DNA from: Bog-950 sp964631835
Lineage (GTDB): Bacteria > Bacteroidota > Bacteroidia > Chitinophagales > LD1
DNA: 64,000 nucleotides
Assembly (NCBI GenBank): GCA_964631835.1
Contig: CAZWAD010000012.1
Location: forward strand, 46,509-110,508
Reading direction: 5' to 3'
Made by a program: the position numbers and the translations under genes. Under the pieces are notes generated by a model. That model searched no databases. It had not been told where the DNA came from and saw nothing but the letters and a program-made list of their open reading frames with translations. Numbering within the stretch: position 1 is the stretch's first letter; each line of letters begins with the position of its first letter. This document shows, piece after piece, positions 61,263 through 64,000 of this stretch.

Positions 61263-61640
61263 ATGAGAGCATCACTTAACTTTCTGCACCATCAAAACAC
61301 CGACTGGCTGCGCGAACTCAAATTTTACAAAGAAGAATTATTCATCCTGAATAAGAGGTTGGAAGAGATAGCCTCGAAGAACACCGGAAAAGATGTTCTT
61401 GCACAGGTTGAACATTTTCAGAACAAGTTTATTCTGTTACGCGAACAGCTTGACACGCTTAAGCATGATGTGGGCATTCGGGAAAAAAATGTAGAACAGG
61501 TTGCTATGGAAAGACCTAACCACATTGACGAAAGGCTGAGCGTAATCCGGGGCACCATACATACTCAAATCAAAGATTTCTCACAAAGTATAGCCGACAC
61601 CAGGCTGGAGTTCAACACTTTTGCTGCGAAAAACCTGTAA
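61263..61640 (+). CDS. Small coiled-coil protein next to UspA
   Basis: The 125-residue protein is almost wholly helical, with heptad-like spacing (WLRELKFYKEELFILNKRLEEIASK, FQNKFILLREQLDTLKHDV). It has no signal peptide or catalytic motif. Its position 27 bases after the UspA gene suggests a stress-related partner. I do not recognise a family. Confidence 0.75.
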   Translation: MRASLNFLHHQNTDWLRELKFYKEELFILNKRLEEIASKNTGKDVLAQVEHFQNKFILLREQLDTLKHDVGIREKNVEQVAMERPNHIDERLSVIRGTIHTQIKDFSQSIADTRLEFNTFAAKNL

Positions 61641-61648
61641 GCAAAAGC

Positions 61649-63205
61649 TTACTTTGTAATCATCAGCTTCTGCGAACCGGATAGTTTGCCATTTGCAATT
61701 ATGGCAATGAAATAACTGCCTGCAGGAATTTCACTTACATCAATCAGGGTACGAAGCTTATTACCGTTCAATTCCTGAACGGAAGAATGGACTTTCTTTC
61801 CTTTAATATCAAAAATATCTATCGCTGCCTGTTTCGCTTGATTCAAACTGAAATCAGCCGTAATTAGTAAGCGCTCTGAAGCAGGCTGGGGATAAATTGT
61901 AAAATGAATTTCCTCATTCATATCAAGGACTGAAGAAATGGTTGCTGTGCTGTCATAAATGATGTGCAGGTTCGGAGAACTGCAATTGCCTTCTGTGGCA
62001 ATAGCCGCAACATACTTCAAAGTAGTATCGGGGGTGACTGTCACCGAATTTGCGCTTGAGGTAAACTGACAGGGCATGGAACACCATTGCAGCGAAGCCC
62101 CTCCGGCATCACCTGTAAGTACGGCAGTTAAAGTAGAGGCCGGAGCGTTTGGCCCGTAGAACAAAGTATCATCAGGTGTGATGTCAACATTCAGCGGACA
62201 GCAGAAAGATTTATCATCAATCACTGCTCTCATCCGAAGCGCCATCCGGTAAACCACACTGTTAAAATATTCAATTCCCATGCTTTCAGACGGATGGTCG
62301 CGCCCTTCCATAGTATAAAGATAACTGCACACGCCCTTGCTTCGCGCCACCGAATCAACCAGATAACTTCCCTCCATGTCAAAAGTTCCTAAAGTAAGCC
62401 CGGCAAAACCACCCTTCTTGTAAGGCACAACCTGGTCGGCATCGCCATGCGCACAGATAACAGGTATATCCCCCGAGTCAATCCAGTTGGCATTAATGAG
62501 CGCTCCTGATACATTAAAGGTTGCAGCAGCCTTCCAGCTGTAATTCGGGTAAAAACCCGAAGTGCTGTAAAACCCTCCGAGCGCATTAAGAGGAGCTAAT
62601 GAGCCGCCACCCATTTCTGCCATTTCGCTATCCACATCGCAATAAGCCGTCATGAGTGAAGTAATGGCTCCCGAAGATGCACCGCCAATCAGGATTTTGT
62701 TCGTGTCAATGCGATAGTTGTTTCCAAGCTCAGAGAAATCAGCTTTTAAATACTGCACTGAAGCACGCATATCCTGCATGGGACGAAAAAAAATGCGCAT
62801 TTGCTGAGGCGGAAACCCGCTGAATATTTCGGTAACCATTTGAGTGATGTCATCATATATGCGGTAATCAATAGAAGCGGTTACATAGCCGGTTCTTGCC
62901 AGGTGTTCGCATACCAGCTTTACATACCAGTCATCGCGGCTGCCGGTGATGAATGCCCCACCGAAAGCAAAGACAGCCACCGGTCGGCTGCTGAGGGTAT
63001 CACCATAAGGCTGGTAAACATCCATGTAAAGTTCCTGAGTATCCCTGCCAGCGGTTACCCCACGCCCGAAGTGGACGGTTTCCATAGTTACGGAATCAAA
63101 AATGGGCGAAACATAGCGGCAATCAGTACACGATTGAGAATTAACGGAGCTAAAAATGAAACTTGCAAAAAGAACAGAAATGCAGAACGTAAAACTTCTT
63201 TTCAT
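61649..63205 (-). CDS. T9SS-sorted alpha/beta-hydrolase (carboxylesterase-like)
   Basis: This is a 518-residue protein with a signal peptide (FTFCISVLFASFIFSSVNSQ). Residues about 60-310 form an alpha/beta-hydrolase. An oxyanion loop VFAFGGAFITGS replaces the common HGG, the nucleophile Ser is in LIGGASSGAITSL, and a later His in MEGRDHPSE and Asp in HGDADQVV are likely triad members. DVYQPYGD fits the esterase/lipase start. A beta-rich segment (about 340-430) precedes the T9SS tail (FTIYPQPASERLLITA to QKLMITK), with PQP replacing the usual PNP. It is an exported esterase; the substrate is unknown. Confidence 0.85.
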   Translation of the reverse strand: MKRSFTFCISVLFASFIFSSVNSQSCTDCRYVSPIFDSVTMETVHFGRGVTAGRDTQELYMDVYQPYGDTLSSRPVAVFAFGGAFITGSRDDWYVKLVCEHLARTGYVTASIDYRIYDDITQMVTEIFSGFPPQQMRIFFRPMQDMRASVQYLKADFSELGNNYRIDTNKILIGGASSGAITSLMTAYCDVDSEMAEMGGGSLAPLNALGGFYSTSGFYPNYSWKAAATFNVSGALINANWIDSGDIPVICAHGDADQVVPYKKGGFAGLTLGTFDMEGSYLVDSVARSKGVCSYLYTMEGRDHPSESMGIEYFNSVVYRMALRMRAVIDDKSFCCPLNVDITPDDTLFYGPNAPASTLTAVLTGDAGGASLQWCSMPCQFTSSANSVTVTPDTTLKYVAAIATEGNCSSPNLHIIYDSTATISSVLDMNEEIHFTIYPQPASERLLITADFSLNQAKQAAIDIFDIKGKKVHSSVQELNGNKLRTLIDVSEIPAGSYFIAIIANGKLSGSQKLMITK

Positions 63206-63324
63206 GACATGCGGGTTTTAGTCATTCAATGAATTTCAATGTGTGAAAGTCCTGTAAATATATACCTTACTTTAAAAAAGCGAATTATATTTTAAGAAAC
63301 AGGAAAAGAAGAAAAAAAGCCTGT

Positions 63325-63873
63325 TTATTCTGCCAGTGCTTTTTCTATGTCCGCTATAACTTCAGTATTGTTTACCGATGTGCGGGGTGAAAAAGAAGTA
63401 ACTACTTCGCCCTTTTTATTCACCAGGAATTTCTGAAAGTTCCACGTAACTTTGGCATCTAATACTCCGTTTTCTGATTTTTGTGTAAGGTAAGTGTATA
63501 AAGGGGCTATGTCATTTCCTTTCACAGAAATCTTGGAGAACATGGGGAAAGTAATGGCATATTCGCGGTTGCAAAATTCCTTAATCTCCTTTTCATTTCC
63601 GGGCTCCTGACCGGCAAAGTTATTTGCCGGGAAACCGAGAACTACAAGCCCTTTTTCGCTATACTTCTTATACAGCGCTTCAATATCTCTGTATTGAGGA
63701 GTATTACCACAGAAACTCGCCACATTCACAATCAGCAGAACTTTTCCTTTGTATTGTGAAAGCGAAACCTCCTTGCCGTCAATATCTTTCATTTTAAAAT
63801 CATAAACGGTTTTTGCTGGCGGGGTAACAGTAAAAAGAATGGCGGTAAGTGTAATAAGTGCAGTTTTCATCAT
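63325..63873 (-). CDS. Glutathione-peroxidase-family thiol peroxidase
   Basis: The 182-residue protein has a hydrophobic N-terminal signal (LITLTAILFTVTPPA), so it is probably periplasmic. The catalytic set is intact: C55 in NVASFCGNTPQY (cysteine form, no selenocysteine), Q89 in FPANNFAGQEPG, and W144-N145 in VTWNFQKFLV. Such enzymes reduce peroxides, in bacteria usually with thioredoxin-like donors. It is monocistronic in the minus direction. Start codons at 63873 and 63870 are equally possible. Confidence 0.9.
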   Translation of the reverse strand: MMKTALITLTAILFTVTPPAKTVYDFKMKDIDGKEVSLSQYKGKVLLIVNVASFCGNTPQYRDIEALYKKYSEKGLVVLGFPANNFAGQEPGNEKEIKEFCNREYAITFPMFSKISVKGNDIAPLYTYLTQKSENGVLDAKVTWNFQKFLVNKKGEVVTSFSPRTSVNNTEVIADIEKALAE

Positions 63874-63926
63874 TTCAGTTTTTATTTATGTAACAAAGAT
63901 AAGGCGAAATTGTTTTAAAGTATGAA

Positions 63927-63993
63927 AACACTTCCGAAGTTTTTGCGCCACCGCTAAAGCTAAGGCGGCACGCGGTAAAACTTCGGAAGTGTT
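63927..63993. repeat. 17-bp inverted repeat enclosing a second palindrome
   Basis: AACACTTCCGAAGTTTT (63927-63943) and its complement (63977-63993) flank 33 bases that themselves contain a GC-rich inner palindrome (CCGC at 63951 with GCGG at 63964, and ACCGC with GCGGT). A terminator for a gene beyond the window, or an insertion of a palindromic element in its loop, would both fit. Confidence 0.6.
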
Positions 63994-64000
63994 GAGGTCA

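Noticed and set aside
1..64000. tRNA, rRNA or transposase genes
   Set aside because: No T-loop GTTCRANTC context in a cloverleaf, no rRNA signature and no transposase motif were found on reading; a tRNAscan run would be decisive.

Overview
The window is a chromosomal segment of a Bacteroidota bacterium. The evidence is direct: seven proteins end in a type IX secretion (T9SS) C-terminal sorting domain (a PNP-type motif plus a terminal beta domain), and there is a PorP/SprF-like and PorE-like gene pair. WbqC, CvfB and fused alpha/beta 2-oxoacid dehydrogenase E1 genes are also present. Many start codons are preceded by the Bacteroidota -7 box TAnnTTTG, or a local variant TAnnTTCG, instead of a Shine-Dalgarno-rich leader. 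The genome looks moderately AT-rich. I cannot place it below phylum. I found no rRNA, tRNA, CRISPR array, transposase or integrase.

Layout. 1-5.4 kb: a partial murein hydrolase, an FkbM-like methyltransferase, a T9SS-sorted protein, and a cvfB-wbqC pair. 5.5-9.2 kb: a large TPR/DUF3857/transglutaminase protein ending at a strong terminator. 9.3-10.6 kb: a metal-binding HMBD protein, a broken reading frame and an unknown gene. 10.6-16.2 kb: an acyl-CoA dehydrogenase facing a plus-strand run (CxxC AhpD-like protein, SDR, HAD phosphatase, a 19-residue-repeat protein, YHS lipoprotein, KAS III). 16.2-19 kb: minus-strand lipoprotein, YvlD-like membrane protein, secreted DsrE-like protein and a T9SS protein. 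19.2-28.7 kb: plus-strand fused E1, lipoprotein, penicillin-acylase-family hydrolase, T9SS protein, a small-ORF locus, a Crp/Fnr regulator and a SnoaL-like protein.

28.9-37.6 kb: a Ca2+/Na+ antiporter, a two-component system, a thiolase and multifunctional beta-oxidation operon with a recognisable promoter, then lgt and a TerB/DnaJ protein. 37.6-38.5 kb is gene-poor but holds an orphan intrinsic terminator. 38.5-45.7 kb: two T9SS cargo proteins, a TPR protein, and the porE-like/porP-like pair. One of the cargo proteins fuses a c-type haem domain to a PHM-type copper monooxygenase fold. 45.7-49.8 kb: a cytochrome P450, an Lgt-like paralogue with altered catalytic motifs, and mtaB. 49.8-53.7 kb is the most unusual stretch: a 21-bp tandem repeat encoding heptads, a secreted protein, a broken second copy of mtaB, a kinase-like gene and a 42-bp minisatellite. 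53.7-64 kb: a giant PKD T9SS protein, a short secreted protein, cystathionine beta-synthase, a UspA protein with a coiled-coil partner, a T9SS esterase, glutathione peroxidase and a nested palindrome.

Together the genes describe a gliding or T9SS-type heterotroph with fatty-acid degradation (acyl-CoA dehydrogenase, FadB/J, FadA/I, KAS III), lipoprotein biogenesis and extensive extracellular protein export. The strongest candidates for something little described are the T9SS-exported cytochrome/copper-monooxygenase fusion, the kinase-like gene next to the decayed mtaB copy, and the Lgt-like paralogue.
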